Below are positions 11,601 through 23,781 of a stretch of 64,000 nucleotides of DNA, in pieces. Position 1 is the stretch's first letter; each line of letters opens with the position of its first letter. The stretch covers positions 37,817,466 through 37,881,465 of the forward strand of contig NC_134508.1 in the NCBI RefSeq assembly GCF_027942865.1, read 5' to 3'. The notes beneath the pieces were generated by a model, which worked only from the letters and a program-made list of their open reading frames with translations, was not told the DNA's origin and did not search any database. The DNA is from Odontesthes bonariensis. Lineage: Eukaryota > Chordata > Actinopteri > Atheriniformes > Atherinopsidae. Position numbers and translations under genes: made by a program.

Positions 11601-14600
11601 ACTAAACAATTGGATATATCTATCTATTTCTGCCTGATCGTTATTCTGAAATCTCACTTTTCTGGGTGATGGCTTTTATGTAGTTTGAGAGGAACAAACA
11701 GGAGCAGTGAATTTAAGACTGATGTGGCTATAATACAGTATACCCATCTGGCAGGCCTTGTGAAACAAGCCCCATGAAATCTGCTCTTCTAATTACCTGA
11801 AAAGTCCAGGTGGTGGGATATCCATGACAGGCCCAGCACCCTCCTCCATCCCATGCTGCAGGTGCTGATACTGAGGTTGTACTGTCAGTGCCTCTGGTAT
11901 GGCCTCGAGCAGCTCACGGTGGCTCTTGGGACAGCTGTCGCGCCTCTCACGCCTCTCACATGGTTCACCCTGATGTTGCAACCTTGCATTGTAGAGACGC
12001 ATTCGCTTCTCCAGCAGCCTCTGGAAGTGTCTGAACTCCCCAGTGCTCACACTATAGAAGCCTGAGTCGCTGAGCTCTGAGGAGATGAAGGACTCTGAAG
12101 AAGGAGAGCCACCTCCGAAACCCCCACACCCTCCTGGGGCAAGAGTTCCATGTGGATGACAGTCCTCTAGGCCTCCCTCTTCAGTTTCTAGTCCTGAGAG
12201 GTCACCTTGGTGGAGGGAGCCATCAGTCCAGCCCAGACCACTGTCCAGCTCATGGTGCAGGGGCATGAAACCAAGAGGCTTCTCGAGTATGAAGTCCTCA
12301 TCATCAGTCTACAATAACAGACACTCTAAGTCTCAAGTTCATTGTACAAAAACTATTCAAGAGTCACAAATAACTGTATGTTTTATATGTTATGTGTGTG
12401 GTAGCTCTGTACAAACTGAATACTAACTGGCAATGAAAAGAAAAGATATTTGGAAGGTACATGGTTGAAAATTGGTTTCATTCTTAGTTTATTCACGTTG
12501 TTTATTCAAGAAAAGTTGTGCATTTGTAAATTGAGGCAAAATTGTTTTTTCATCAGTATCAAGTATACTTTTGAATGTTTTTCTTTAACTGTAGAAAAAC
12601 CCAGTTTAGATACCTGGCTGTGGCAGCTGGTAGGCTCTTCTAAGTCAGCTTTGCAACATCTCATCAGACAGTTCTGTTCCTTTGGTCTGCGGCCAGTCAG
12701 TCCTAAATCCTGAGAGATTCAAGAAGTGAATAAAGCAGATAAGTCTCACTTTTTGTTACTAATTCAAAAATTCTTGGTCAAGTCAGGGTCTGCAGTACCC
12801 ACACATTGTCCTATATGAAACTGTTTGTGAGTTATACAAGTACATGAAGATTTTAACAGAATTTGTGCATTTTGACAAAAGAAAAGGGTAATTGTAATAC
12901 AGCAATAGAGATGGAGACCAAAGAAGACAGATAAGGATGAAATAATTGAGATGGTCAATGGATGAACATTTCAGAATATTCAGTTGATACTTTGTTTATG
13001 TGGTGTTTGGCAGTGATTAACCAGAAGAGCTGCAGTAGGTTCTATACACAGAGCCAATAGCCCCTCGAGCCTTTCTGAATTCATGCAGCTTTACACATTG
13101 CAAAAATTCAATCTTAGCAGTCTTTTTATTTTTTTTATTTAACACTTTAACAGACATTCTGCTTGGTAAGGGATGACACATTTAAAAGCTGTTTCATGAC
13201 CTCTTTGACTACCATCGATGGCTGATGTTTGTGACTATTGATCCAGAGAACAGACCAATCAACTGCATGAAAAGAGCTACTGAGCTGCTCCACAATGGCA
13301 GCAGCAGCACTCTGTTTCAGATCATTCTTAGTAGATAGTTGCTGCTGAGATATAACATTTATTTCCAGGTTACTCTGTGTTTGTGTCTGTTTGAGCGTTA
13401 CCTTGTGGCTGATGTCCACAGTGTCCTGTGGGGAGCTAGACAGATAGTTATATCGTCCTCCCTCACGGTGATCTTGTGGCAGAGGCAGGTGAGCATAAAA
13501 ATGTCTAAGGACCAAGAGAACAAATTCAGATATTTTCAAGATGCTTTTACAGTCTAGCTATTGAGTAAGACCAATATATTACAAAAAAGATGGAGACTCT
13601 GTTATTTCTGCGGTGGATTTGTTTACAGGAAAGACATTTTTCACAAAATGCAGTCAGATTGCAGTCCTTTCAATCATGACTATGGATTTGCAAAGTTTTG
13701 CACTTTTGAGGATACAAGATAGTGAAACCCTTGGAGAGTTCGAGTGATTCATAGATGCAAAATTTACATTTGGGTCTGTTACATTATGTAATATGCTAAT
13801 ATGAGTTTCCTCATGACTAAACACAGTTCATTTACTGAATCAAACTGAAACTCTTGGCTGAGAACACAAGCTACATTTTAAACTGGTTTGAATATCAAGT
13901 ATTTAGCTATTCAATCTGTACCAAAGCAGAAAAACACACATTTTCATAAGAAAATAAAGAATTAGATGCTTCCTATTTTCTTCTTCAGACAAAGAAAGTA
14001 AATTTACAAATTCTTTTAAAACACTATTGCTATGTAGTCTTTTATTTTCTTTTGTGCTATTTCAGAAATAGTATATTTTGAAATATCTTGATGTGAAATA
14101 TCCAGACATTTTGAAATGTGTTATTGTATCGTGTGGACTTTTTGCAGTTTATTGCTACTTCCTGCATAGCTATATAACCATCTTCAGTAAAGTGGTCATT
14201 TTTCTGTTCTGTACTTTCCATTAAGACTTTATGGTGTGTGTTTTGGCAGTGATTCAGTATGACACAGTCAATGTGAAAAATGTCAGATCAAGTTACAAAC
14301 ATCAGCTAACAACTTTCTGCATACATTACCCTTCACATTTCACTGGGTATGATCATATCTCCCATGTGCATACCTGTCTTGGTAGGATGGACTAGATGAG
14401 TTAAGACCCGCCCCCATCAGTGGAAGGGGTAGGTTGAGGTGATGCAGGTTGAGGGGAAGGGGTTCCCATGATCCTCTATCTACCTCGCTGCTCCGCCCCC
14501 TCTGGCCCTTGATCTGCAAGGTGATTGGACGCTGACTGGCTGCCAGGATCCGCAGAGCATCCCGCTGGCTCAGGTTTGCTAGACTCCGCCCACTCATCTA

Positions 14601-16721
14601 AGACAAGAGGAGAGACCGAGAAGGGAGATTATGTTGGGAAACACCTGGTCATTGATACGTCCAACTGATGGAGAGCAAGATAACTATCTTGTTCTGTTGA
14701 TATCTGTAAGTCAAATATTCACTCCTTAAGTGTTAGATATTTCACAATTTTCTCTATCTAACTTGTGTCTCTTGTTTGGAATCTTGCACTTTGTAAACCC
14801 ATCAACTACAGTCTAATGACTTTGTTTTTTGAGGCTCTCAGTGCAGACAACAAAAGAGATTTGTTTAACATAGAACTGATATACAGACCAAGATGCTCTG
14901 TTTGGTGGGACAGACTTTGTTTAAATGGAGATATGGTTTTGAAAAGCTTATAAAAAAAAGTAAATTGTCATTAGACTATTGCCATTGGCTTCAAACTTTG
15001 GGTCAACATGTTCTGTTTCTTTTGCCTTTCAAAGAATGTTTAATTTCATCCATCTAAAGCTTCAAACATGATTAGTCAAATGATAGATGGGACAAACAGA
15101 AACCAGAAAGCTTTCTGTACTAGAATAGATGTCACTTGCATACATATTCTTCAAATGAATATGCAGATTTTTTTGTCTTCGGAGATTGGGATGCATTACA
15201 CTGAATACCCCAGCAAATGTATTTTATAACCACAAAAACTTTGTGTTTTACTGTATTTTCTGAGCAGTAAATGTGTTCTGAGAAGGTTTATCTCAAACAT
15301 TTTTTTTCTAGACAAAAATCCATTAAGATCAGAGGCACCTTCTTAACATATAAACTGGTTTATGCAAATAAGGCATCGGGTCTCACTGGGTTAAAATCAA
15401 GCAACTTAGCACAGTTGTGCCCAGCTCAACACATGACTTGTGACGAGTTTGTGCCTGAAATAAGTACCAAATGTCTGTGGACGAACACATCTGGCAATAA
15501 AACTTCCAAGTATTTAGCTATCTGTTTGTTGGGTGGTGGTCTGAGCTGGATTTGTGTGTGCTAGTGTCAGCTCTCAGGCTACTTGCTGTATGCAGTGTCA
15601 TGAGGTAACAATCTGCTTCATGGGTAATTGAGTACTAAAAAGAGGCAGAGCCTGCAGAAGAGATGGGTGGAGTGCAGCTGAGTGGTTCACTCCACACCCT
15701 AACACAGGTCGGTATGAACACAGGTACAAATTCACGGTGGAAAAGGAGCTGTTGTGCCATTTCTGTGTTATTTAGACCAAAGTCTGTCACAGATGTTTAT
15801 TTAGGAACTCAGTAAATTGTGTCAGCTTGTGAAAAAAAAAGGTCATAATATGCCTCCTTTAAAAGAAGAGGCAGGTTTCCCTAATGTCTTGATGCTACAC
15901 ACTGGCATCATGGGAATCACTGGAGGGATTCTCCGCTCCAGCCACGCAATGTGCATCAATCTACACCACTATCAAATTTATGTACGGACACTGCCATTTT
16001 TACCACTCTTTTTAAGGGTGTAAACACACTGCAGCTGCCACAGTCAATGTTACACAGATTGGTGATATTCCTGCCTAATTGTAGATTTACTGACACAAAG
16101 GCAGTTAAATTGTGATGATCAAATATAACGAATATGGACATGATGGCCATGGTTGCAGTAAAGGGTTAACACTTACCGCCAACATAAATCTCATTCTACT
16201 TTATGCACACACGCACTTGCAGCTCAGCAGCCATCAAATTAGATGTATGAACAGTATTGTTAACTCCAGCACATCACAACCATGAGTCACCCCTGCTACA
16301 TTCAACTACACACACACATGCACACACACTTTGAGCAAAGAAGCACAAAATGGCACCTGTGTGTGGAGACAGAGGATGGCAACAGAGCAAGTGTGAGCCT
16401 CCAAGAGATCAAGATGACAAAAATGAACCATACTTGTGTGCAAAACATGAAAATTCGACAGATTTACAAAAACAATTTGAATAGACAGTGAAAAGGTTCA
16501 TAAGCAAACAAATTATATTTATCGTCTACACATCTACAAACAAACATAGAATCCTGCAGAAATCATGATGCCATTTTGCATCCACATACACACAACTCCA
16601 TTTGATCTACTTCAAATGAGAAGTCATAGAACACACACAGCTTCATTTATACCACTCAAGTAGGTCTTTGCTGGCTCACCGTTTGGTCACCCATCCATGG
16701 TCCAGAAAGCCAGCAGCCCAT
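8650..16721 (-). CDS. PDZRN3/PDZRN4/PDZD4-family protein with incomplete PDZ and no RING
   Basis: Minus-strand exons: 16721-16680, 14597-14374, 13504-13402, 12709-12614, 12308-11797, 10066-8650. All junctions are GT-AG, phases are 0,2,0,0,2, and the protein is 797 aa. Exon 1 starts MGCWLSGPWMGDQT, a MGC start like that of PDZD4 with possible lipidation. Exon 2 (residues about 15-50) holds only the second half of a PDZ: GRSLANLSQRDALRILAAS...ITLQIKG, matching the family's VNG.DLS...A...P..VQV block. Residues about 170-240 carry ELDSGLGWTD and SESFISSELSDSGFYSV. Residues about 512-566 are a charged, Glu/Arg-rich probable coiled coil. The C-terminus has the family blocks DERSGMSTDEET, GRYWSRTERREH and DDWTTVEELLTHGT, and ends LLTVTTV, a class I PDZ-binding tail. 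Family knowledge: synaptic or cytoplasmic scaffolds. The second PDZ expected upstream of ELDSG is absent from my model. First-exon choice is less certain than the rest. Confidence 0.82.
10067..11796 (-). other. Intron of the PDZRN-family gene
   Basis: The 1.73-kb intron between the last two coding exons has donor CAG|GTAATT and acceptor TTCCAG|GGTTT. It is AT-rich and I see no exon, RNA gene or clear transposon in it. Confidence 0.7.
14598..16679 (-). other. Intron 1 of the PDZRN-family gene
   Basis: The 2.1-kb intron has donor ACG|GTGAGC at 16680 and acceptor GTCTTAG|ATGAGT at 14597. I see nothing in it beyond short CA-rich runs near 16300 and 16590. Because exon 2 starts with an in-frame ATG, a transcript starting inside this intron could also be translated. 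Confidence 0.6.
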
Positions 16722-17959
16722 CGTCACGGCAACAGAAGACAGCTGGCCTGAGTCTTGTGAAAATCAGCAACGCTCCTGCTTCCTTCAGCAAATCGTCTTT
16801 TTTTCCTCCTTCTCCTCCTCCTCACACTCTCTCTTCCTCCCCTCCGTGTGTCTTTTCACTGTCACTCTTTCCTTAGCATCTGTTCTCTTAACACAGTGGT
16901 CCAAGCTATACCTCGTCTTTATATCCCTCTTTTTTCTTCTTCATCTATTTCTTCGATGTTTATCCTCCCTTTTCTTCCTTGACATCTCCAGATTTAATCA
17001 TCTTGCACACACATCCAAACACACACACACACACACGACATGCATGCATGCAGCGCTGCAATCATAGAAATATGCGCAGGCTGGTGGTTTCAGAGATGGA
17101 GAGGGAAACACGCAGTCACACACCAAGAATGGTGTTTGATTGGTGGGCTTTAAAGAGTCATCAGCCAATCGTACGCAGTGTTCTCCCTGTGGATGTTTTC
17201 CTCTGTGACTGAAGCTCCTCAGCAAAATCTAATGCAGGACGCAGCCTCTACTGCAGGAATACACACAGTAGCAGAGGAAACACACCACCCAACCATCCAT
17301 CTTCTAGCTGTTCATCCAGGATCCCCCTAGCAGAGGTGTGCTGGGAGATGTAGTCTATTCATGTTGTTTACAAGAGATTTTGTGTTTCGATTTAATTAAA
17401 AATCCAACAAAGTCTGCCTAAATCCTAAAAATGCTTATTTCATTGATAGATTTATTCATGAATAAAGATTTGACTATTTAATTTTTTAGATCAGATATGG
17501 AAAGGATGGGATTTTGGATCAAGACTAAACTGACCACGTGATCCATTTTAAGGACCAATTTCTGCTGTTTTTTATACTGCGCCGTGATAGCCTAAACCTG
17601 ACTTTGATTTAGCAGATTACATTTACAAAAAGTGGAAATACAATGAATTTTCATCAGAATACAATTTTTGATCTTTTTTATTACCTGTTAAAGAAGTACT
17701 CTGTGTGCTGAAAACTGATGATGGCTCTTGATCAAGTGTCAGTATTTCATAAGTTGGGAATGAAAATGTGTTTAATTTTGAACAGATAACGAAGATAGTT
17801 CCTCTACTTTTTAACTTGGAGATGTGCTGTCCATCACCTCAGTCCATCTTACACGTTTTTGCATTTTGTTCACAAGGATATGATATAAATGATCAAATTA
17901 AGTAAGATAACCTAATTAAAACAAAACAGAATTACAAGTCTTGCAATCAACCAATAAAA
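16722..17959. other. 5' flank of the PDZRN-family gene
   Basis: This includes the probable 5' UTR and promoter of the minus-strand gene. A pyrimidine-rich tract on the plus strand (about 16795-16985, purine-rich in the transcript) is followed by a short CA repeat near 17020. I could not find upstream exons encoding a RING, TRAF-type zinc finger or the first half of a PDZ. Confidence 0.4.
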
Positions 17960-18250
17960 ATCTTAATTTAAAAAGTCAAGTACTGAACTGATCTCCTCAG
18001 GCAGCTCATTCCACAGTTTAGGGGCTTGTTTGCAAGCTCTGTCGCCTCTGGTCTTCTGCTGAGCCGCTGGTACAAATACAAGTCATCTCCCTCAGGATCT
18101 TAGTCTATGTACAGACATATTATGTACTAAAAGGTCACATAGAAAGGCGAGAAGCCATGAAGGGCCTTAAAATTCAACAGTAAGATCTTAAAAACAATTC
18201 TAAACCATACTGTGAGCCAGTGTAAGGAAGCTAGAACAGGTGTGACAGTA
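17960..18250. repeat. LINE-derived dispersed repeat fragment
   Basis: The stretch with 'ggcagctcattccacagttt', 'gcaagctctgtcgcctctgg', 'gaagccatgaagggccttaa' and 'gtgagccagtgtaagg' has the wording of a widely dispersed teleost retroelement 3' region. A related phrase (cattctaaa-type, 'gagccggtggagaga') recurs at 49290-49440. Assignment to a clade is not possible by eye. Confidence 0.55.
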
Positions 18251-18553
18251 ACAATCTGCTTTCATGAAAGGAAATTACACATTTTGTTGTTCAAATTGGA
18301 TTTTGTGTTTAGTAGACATTGACTGAGATTAGAAAATAAAGTATGTATGTCAGATGAGGAATTGCTGAGTGATGATCTATGAGATAAAACATCTAACATT
18401 GTGGTGGTGAGGTAGACACTTTCTTGAGTATTACATCAAAATGAGAGGAAGAGTTAGAAGAGGTTGAGGTGTCATGATTTAAATTCTGGACTTTCACCCA
18501 GGAGGCTGAATCCTGTCTATTTCATGTTGTTTTGTAGTATCCTAATGACTAGT

Positions 18554-19181
18554 TTAAAGGGGATAGAGAATCAAAATCGTCTTTTTCCCGTTTTTGGTGT
18601 TAGTTCTGAGTCTCCCCGCTGTGGGGAGTACACACGAAGTGCCAGCAAGTGTCAGAACCTCTGTTTCAAGTACTCCCCTTTTTTGAATATCCCCCAGAAT
18701 ATCCCCCAATCCGTTTTTGTGAAAAAGTGATGTGATATTCATATATTTTTATTCTTTATTTTTTATTATTACATCCTATGTTACATGTTTGCACCTTACG
18801 CCGCAGCAAATTCCTAGTTAGTGAACACTGTTCACTAACAATGGCAATAAAACAAATTCTGATTCTGATGAGCTTTCTTTTCAGTCAGTGTATTACTCTA
18901 TAGCTCTGTTTTCAGTGAGAGCCAAGGGCAGCCAATCAAGCATCGGCAACCGAATAGCGCCAGCACCTACCTGCATTTCATAATGAGGTTGCCAGATAAG
19001 CTCTGAAACGACGCCAATAAGGGCAAACACGCATTCTAAACCCAGCATAGTAACAGTTGTTTCAGAGAGCCTTTTAGGGAGGTTCTGAGCCATTACAGAC
19101 CCAACCAATTTTTTGGGGGCTACATATCACATCACAGAACAAGGATTAATGCCCCATTCAACCTTTCTCTATCACCTTTAA
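18554..19181. mobile_element. T2/Kolobok-like MITE with TTAA ends
   Basis: The left end TTAAAGGGGATAGAGAA is mirrored by the right end, whose reverse complement reads TTAAAGGTGATAGAGAA. TTAA at both outer ends fits a TTAA target duplication, and TTAAAGGRR is the terminal consensus known for T2-type MITEs. The element carries no intact protein. The minus-strand frame at 18893-19108 is part of it and not a gene. It is interrupted by a LINE tail (next entry). Confidence 0.75.
18735..18872 (+). mobile_element. LINE 3' tail inserted into the MITE
   Basis: The segment runs through 'gcaccttacgccgcagcaaa' and 'caatggcaataaaacaaa' and ends in a short ATTCTG microsatellite (attctgattctgat), typical of the 3' end of a non-LTR retroelement. 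It separates the two halves of the surrounding TTAA-ended MITE, so it inserted later. Boundaries are approximate. Confidence 0.55.
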
Positions 19182-19436
19182 GTTTCCAGACACTTTAGCA
19201 AAAACACTTAAACACACATTACGGTGGCTTTGGTTAAAATAGATCCTTTCACAATATAATAACAGTTGTTGAATAACAGCAAAGATAGACTTTGACTGTC
19301 TAAGGTTAACAAGTATTGTGTATTTTTATATCTAAGATTTTTGCAATAAATTGCTAAACTTAGTTTTCACTTAACCATAAAACTAGTGAAGGACACCAGA
19401 AAATAATGAGAACAGACTCTCCATCTGCACAATGAA

Positions 19437-19859
19437 TTAAAGTTGCAGTCGGCAGGTTTTCAAAATTGCGAGTCTAAAGTCGGAAAATTCGAACTGATAC
19501 AACTTTCAGGTCCCTCCCCCAACCTCTAACAAGCTCCGAATCGCCCCCCAAACCCCTCCCCCTCTGTGGACGAGGTTGTGCACTTGAGTTCACACCAGTG
19601 TGAGCGCACACAAGCTGGGGCAAACTCACGCTCAGCAGCGTGTACACAAGCTGTGATTGACAGGTAGGATTCCTCCACCCTAACTTGATTGTTTAAAAAC
19701 AGCCGGGAGCGCTCGGTTTTTGCAAGCATGATTACAGGCTTCAGAGGGAGCTACAGATTTCGTTATTTTTCCTAAACAGCCTATTTAATATTCTACTTCC
19801 AGAATCCCATGACAGTTCAAGCTAATATGACTAAAAAAAGTTGCCGACTGCAGCTTTAA
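19437..19859. mobile_element. TTAA-ended MITE, 423 bp
   Basis: Left terminus TTAAAGTTGCAGTCGGCA, with right terminus reading TTAAAGCTGCAGTCGGCA on the other strand. Both ends include TTAA, as in the neighbouring MITE, but the inner sequence differs, so it is a different subfamily. It is GC-richer than its surroundings. The minus-strand frame at 19526-19729 lies within it and is not a gene. Confidence 0.75.
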
Positions 19860-22149
19860 TGAGTAACCAGCAAAAGTCTTCACAGATGCGATGTGAGCTA
19901 AAAGAAATTAAAATACTTCTGACTTAACATCATAACATTAAATGCTTGTGATCTAATAAATAATTAATTCAGCTGAAGCTGTGAGAGGGGTGTCCCATCA
20001 TGCTCACGACAATGGTCATCAGCTAAAGCTTCAATGGCAAAGAAGTAAAATACATCAGAGATGCAGCCTTAAAATAAAAAAAAGACACTCTGCTTTTCCT
20101 TTCACCAGAGTGTGCAAGATCAAAGGCGACTCTTTCCACAAGTGTCACCAATGTCTGAATAAGACGAAGACATTGCTTGATGAGGCAAGTAGTTCTTTAC
20201 ATGTGCAGTGCACATGAGGTTTGCGGGGTGGTAGAGGGTCATTTAAGCGTATGGTGTTATTACAATCTCTGGCCAATTGATTTCTGAGTTACATTTGTTG
20301 ATTCTGAATCTTATTGCTTCTAGCTGATACATGTTTAATCGGTCAATAACTATCACTTCACAAGGAGCATCCCTCCCACCTTAATGTGAGCACAGCTCAC
20401 ATTCAGATTAGACGGTGGACTGGCTACGGTGGACTGGCTAGAGCTTTCTTGAGAGGATGCTACAGGACAAGACGGCCAGAAATATCTCACTGCTGCACAG
20501 AACCAGAAAATAGCCATCTGTATGTCATATGTACATAGGCTTCATTCCATCTGATTCACTCTGAATGACCCTGTTTTAACTGTTTGGTTGTTATGGCAAC
20601 CAGCTCGCCTGCCAAATATATGCATGTGTGTGTGTGTTGTTTTGTGAATTCACTAAATAATCTTTTAAAGACATGAAGAGCTGAAGCTGTGCACCTTATG
20701 CTGAATACCAGTGTTGCTGGTTATACTGTTGAGACACAGATGTTAGAAAAGATTGTGTGCGTGCCTCTCTGCTGCTGCTGCTGCTGCTGCTGATGGTGAT
20801 GATGATGACGGGTGCATCTGGATGCCTGTCGCTGAGCTCTGCCATTTCTGTACTGAGGTGCGGAGGCGGAGAGAGAAGGAGAATGGGCATCTGTGCATGT
20901 ATGAGTGTTACACGCACATATACACTTACTGTAGAGCCTCAGCTGCGACACACGGACCTGTCTGTTGCTAAAAATGGAAAGCATTCTAGCTGTTGCTGAG
21001 AAGCCACAAGAAGGCTTTACATCAGGAGAGAGTACATGAATTGATTCACATTTATACTTAGGTAGTGTATTACGTTTCCGCAAATTTCACAAATTAGGAT
21101 GCTAAAATCTCTCTAGGCAGCATCGTCTGACTGTTCAGCAGCAACAAATATTGATAATCATCTCATCTTATTATAATAAGCTCATGGGAATTTATGATTT
21201 ATAGACATTTTGGCAAGATGTTCCACTGGCACCCCTGAGAGGATCAGTCTGTTGATCAGAATATTTCATGTCAGGGTATGATTTAGAGGTCTTTGCATAT
21301 TGAAATTTAACTCCCTCTCCTTCTGTTCTGTGTTGTCATTAACAACATCTGTAAATTACGGCTGTATTTTTTGCATCCATTATTTGCATCCCTGTTATTT
21401 CTTACTATCATTTTGATCACATTCAGGATATGATACAGATTATGAACTCTATTATCATATTATCATAATTTCAGGTGATTCTAAGATTATCTGTGTTAGA
21501 GTTCTATGTAGGAGTATCTTTGCTGCCTCCACATCACAAAAAGTGTGTGAGCAGGTGTTATTTAGATTAAACTTTAACTTATAGTAGTACTGTCCAATAT
21601 ATATCTTTACTTTTTTTCTTAATTTTAAATTATATACTATTTACAGATCACATACTGGCACCACACAAAACTGTGATTTTGATAGAGGTGGACATTGTGG
21701 TTTTTGTAATAATGGTATGGGTTGCCTAGCAACCAGAAGGACCCCCCCCTCCTCCACACACACACCCAAAAAGTATTCTGCTTATTAAAGATATGTTACT
21801 TCAGTAAACCGCTGTAAAGCCATAACTTGGAATTTTTAGCTTAAAAAATGCTTATCTTTATAATTACTGCTAGGCTAAGTTATTTTGAATATACAATTTA
21901 TGTGCTAGGGAGATTTTGTTAATCTATGCGAATGTATTCACCTTATTTCTATTTCTTCTATTCTATTTTCAGATTGGCAAAGGTAAACTGCAGTCACGGT
22001 TTTTATGTCAATCTCGTCAAATAAACTTGACAAAGAATTCTACTTAAGATGCTTAGCTACTGCTTAAAAAACAAACCTTTCTTCGCGTTTAGCACAGTTT
22101 GTCTGTAACTGGGACCTGTAGAGAATCCAAGTCCACCGAATAGCCATCT
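19860..22149. other. Intergenic region upstream of atrip
   Basis: No supportable gene. It contains an imperfect CTG run at 20769-20792 that generates Ser/Gln/Ala-rich artefactual frames on both strands, and a C-rich patch at about 21743. The rest is AT-rich. Confidence 0.5.
20769..20792. repeat. (CTG)8 microsatellite
   Basis: Eight uninterrupted CTG triplets, continuing into an ATG/GTG-rich stretch to about 20808. It explains the homopolymer-rich open frames on both strands. Confidence 0.9.
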
Positions 22150-22213
22150 ATGATTGGCCGGTTAGACTAAACTGTGCTATGATTGGTCATATTATCAAAG
22201 GTACCGGGGCGGG
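22150..22213 (+). promoter_or_regulatory. Putative TATA-less atrip promoter
   Basis: Two NF-Y-type ATTGG boxes (TGATTGGCC near 22152 and TGATTGGTC near 22181), about 30 bp apart, are followed by a GC box GGGGCGGG at 22206-22213. This is the usual layout of a housekeeping, DNA-repair gene promoter. It precedes the probable non-coding exon of atrip. Confidence 0.5.
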
Positions 22214-22379
22214 CTGCACAATGCTTTTTTTGTGACAACTATAACTTCGTTTGCTGGTTAATTGTTTTAACAACATGTTTATCGGTTTGCTTTACTTAAG
22301 AGGCATAGTTTTAAGGAGCCCAGTTGTCAGTTGTCTCGTAACATCTTTTAAATGAAATGTTACGAGACATTTACTTACT

Positions 22380-22492
22380 GTTGTAACGGAGTGAGCTTTT
22401 TTAGCTTAGTTTGCTAACTTCCTACTGGAATCACGGCTAGTTAGCGTTAGCAATCAGGAGCTACAACAGAGGCAGCAACTCCAAGAGACAAG
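22380..22492 (+). other. atrip: Probable 5' non-coding exon of atrip
   Basis: The coding region of atrip starts one base after a strong acceptor (ccctcacag|TATGAAC at 23780/23781), so an upstream untranslated exon is required. The best donor downstream of the promoter-like region is AAG|GTATTA at 22492/22493. The start of this exon is not defined by sequence. The following intron, 22493-23780, is AT-rich and shows no other feature. Confidence 0.45.
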
Positions 22493-23781
22493 GTATTACT
22501 AGAAACCCAGAGGAATGGAGGATTTTTTAACTTAATACGGTTTAGTACCTGCTTCGCTGGTGTTATTAACCCAGGGACGTTAGTGTGACTATTGGTAATT
22601 CACACTAACCTCTACATGGTTGGTCTTATTAGCTGTTAACCTCCTTTTGGCTTAAAAATGACATAACCTGACCTTCAATACCTTAAATGTCACTCATTAG
22701 TCTTTCTGATCAGAAAGTGAGTCTGAGGTGCTTTGATTTAAGTTGCTGTTTTTGGTTTTAATAAGTCAAAAGAGTGTTTTATTTTATGGGAATCAAATAT
22801 GCATTTGAATGTACATTTCCCTAATAAATTATTTGTCAATTCTACTTCAGGTTGATTTAATAACCTTCGGATATTGTGATGATAATAATGTTTTGCAACC
22901 AATATAATGACATATCTTTTCAACCAATAATATATTTGATAATATAATGTGATATGGACAATGTGATGAATCTTATCATCTTATGACAGATTTTGAGTAT
23001 TTTAAAAATGCACATTTTATTGCATTCATGCTGGTACAAATAGTCGTTTGTGATTGACTAAAGAGACCTTTGTAACTGAAATATTTGGGACAATTCACAT
23101 GGCAACATTCATGTATAGCACTTAAAGAGCTATTAATGAATTTTTCACCAAGCAAGTCATTCCCACAGCTTGGACATCAGAACGATTTAAATTTTGGTGT
23201 TAAATGGAAAGTTATGTATTTGTCCAGTTGTTCCCTTTAGTCAATAAGTTCCAACAGATCAGAGCTTCTATCTCTGTTCATTCTGTTGGAGGGGCACATA
23301 TATAGAGAGCATTTGTTAAAATGGACCTCATTTTATTAATAAAGCAACAGATAAGTCCAAAATAATTTTTTATCTTGTGCTGTTCCTGATGTAATGCAGA
23401 AACCAAGTTTTTAAGAAACCTCTGCTTTAGCTCCCATAGCAAGTGATATGTACAAATAATTTATGTCATAATATTTGAAAATTCAAGTTATTCTTGTAAT
23501 CCATCAGCACAGGCTGCATTCATGCAGTTTCCTTTTATTTGAAATGGCTAATAGACTTATGGGGAACATGCACATATACACATCTCACCCTAAAAGTGTA
23601 GCCATGGTTGCTTTACTATGAGAATTTCCAGACAGTTATTTCTGAGCTTTTAGTATATAACACTTGATCAATATGGGTAGAATTATATAGTTAGAAACAT
23701 TGTAGACCAGCAGGCATTAGGTCTTAATCAATTTTCCAGTTGGTTAAACTGCCTGTGCCTCTGCTCTTGCTCCCTCACAGT

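Noticed and set aside
13147-13401. Minus-strand frame continuing past the PDZRN-family exon 13504-13402 for about 85 codons
   Set aside because: A good donor (AAG|GTAACG) at 13402/13401 joins in phase to the next exon. The read-through shows no family similarity and ends in a stop, so it is intron.
18893-19108. 71-codon minus-strand frame with a hydrophobic segment
   Set aside because: It lies wholly inside the TTAA-ended MITE 18554-19181 and is repeat sequence.
20696-21083. Overlapping open frames rich in Ser, Gln, His and Ala on both strands
   Set aside because: They are produced by the (CTG)8 and neighbouring ATG/GTG microsatellite. No splice structure or family motif was seen.
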